From contig DAOQAY010000172.1 of assembly GCA_035354435.1 (NCBI GenBank), positions 1 to 5,314 of the forward strand: 5,314 bases of DNA. The letters run 5' to 3'. A program made the translations under genes and the position numbers. The notes below the pieces were generated by a model, which searched no databases, was not told where the DNA came from, and saw nothing but the letters and a program-made list of their open reading frames with translations. Positions within the stretch are counted from its first letter, which is position 1; each line of letters opens with the position of its first letter. Origin of the DNA: JAKLDO01 sp035354435 (lineage in GTDB: Bacteria; UBP6; UBA1177). Below are positions 5,205 to 5,314 of the stretch, in pieces.

Positions 5205-5314
5205 ATGAGTAAAAAATCACAGGAAACTTGCTTTCATCGTTTTAGCGTGATGATTCTTTCAAGACAAGACAAGACAAGACAAGACAAGACAAGACAAGAC
5301 AAGACAAGACAAGA
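5205..5314 (+). CDS. Possible start of a phase-variable gene, open to the window edge
   Basis: A frame beginning ATG 5205 reads MSKKSQETCFHRFSVMILS and then enters the AAGAC tract, where the 15-bp period gives a repeating Lys-Thr-Arg-Gln-Asp. Thirty-six codons are visible with no stop before the window ends. A good promoter lies 22-29 nt before the predicted transcript start-to-ATG interval (5148-5176), but the ribosome binding site is weak (GGA about 8 nt upstream). AAGAC repeats contain no stop in any plus-strand frame, so openness through the tract is not evidence of coding; only the 18 codons before it count. No product can be named. It may equally be untranslated sequence. Confidence 0.3.
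   Translation, partial: MSKKSQETCFHRFSVMILSRQDKTRQDKTRQDKTRQ
5260..5314 (+). repeat. Perfect AAGAC pentanucleotide tandem repeat, cut by the window edge
   Basis: Ten complete uninterrupted AAGAC copies run from 5261 to 5310, followed by AAGA at the edge, with one further matching base on the left (C5260). The true length is unknown because the tract leaves the window. A five-base unit shifts the reading frame with each copy gained or lost, the property used by bacterial phase-variable genes such as the neisserial opa family. The absence of any interruption suggests a young or actively changing tract. Confidence 0.95.

Noticed and set aside
5260..5314. AAGAC array as a CRISPR array or telomere-like chromosome end
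   Set aside because: There are no spacers between units, the unit is only five bases, and it does not match known telomeric repeats; a simple sequence repeat explains it fully.

Overview
The window looks like ordinary bacterial chromosome of moderately low GC with dense, operon-style packing. It holds two divergent gene clusters. The genus cannot be named from the sequence. A lipoprotein signal peptide, a cysteine-rich secreted region with a long (D/N)TG linker, and the def-fmt-rsmB order point to a bacterium with an elaborate envelope. Similar architectures are familiar from Myxococcota-like and uncultured Gram-negative lineages, but this placement is a weak inference.

Left half, minus strand (2237 down to 1): a def-fmt-rsmB operon read from a promoter near 2210-2237. 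Peptide deformylase (def) and methionyl-tRNA formyltransferase (fmt) form the N-formyl-methionine cycle: Fmt formylates the initiator tRNA and Def removes the formyl group from new proteins. rsmB (16S rRNA m5C methyltransferase) follows and runs off the left edge. The genes are tightly coupled, with a 41-nt def/fmt overlap and a 4-nt fmt/rsmB overlap (GTGA).

Right half, plus strand (2284 to 5115): a putative lipoprotein, a metallo-beta-lactamase-fold hydrolase and rlmN (23S rRNA/tRNA adenine-C2 methyltransferase, radical SAM). The first pair overlaps by one base (TAATG). The second is separated by 10 nt, with the ribosome binding site of rlmN overlapping the stop codon of the hydrolase. The lipoprotein carries four four-cysteine modules, an 18-triplet (D/N)TG linker that looks like a diverged 81-bp duplication, and a C-terminal beta-sandwich-type domain.

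Right edge (5116 to 5314): a short intergenic stretch has a good promoter (TTGACA-N17-TACAAC) whose -35 box lies in an inverted repeat. A reading frame starting at 5205 runs directly into a perfect AAGAC pentanucleotide tract that continues past the window end. This resembles a phase-variation (contingency) locus and is the most interesting signal here, but the body of the gene is not visible. No tRNA, rRNA, CRISPR array, insertion sequence or phage gene was recognised.
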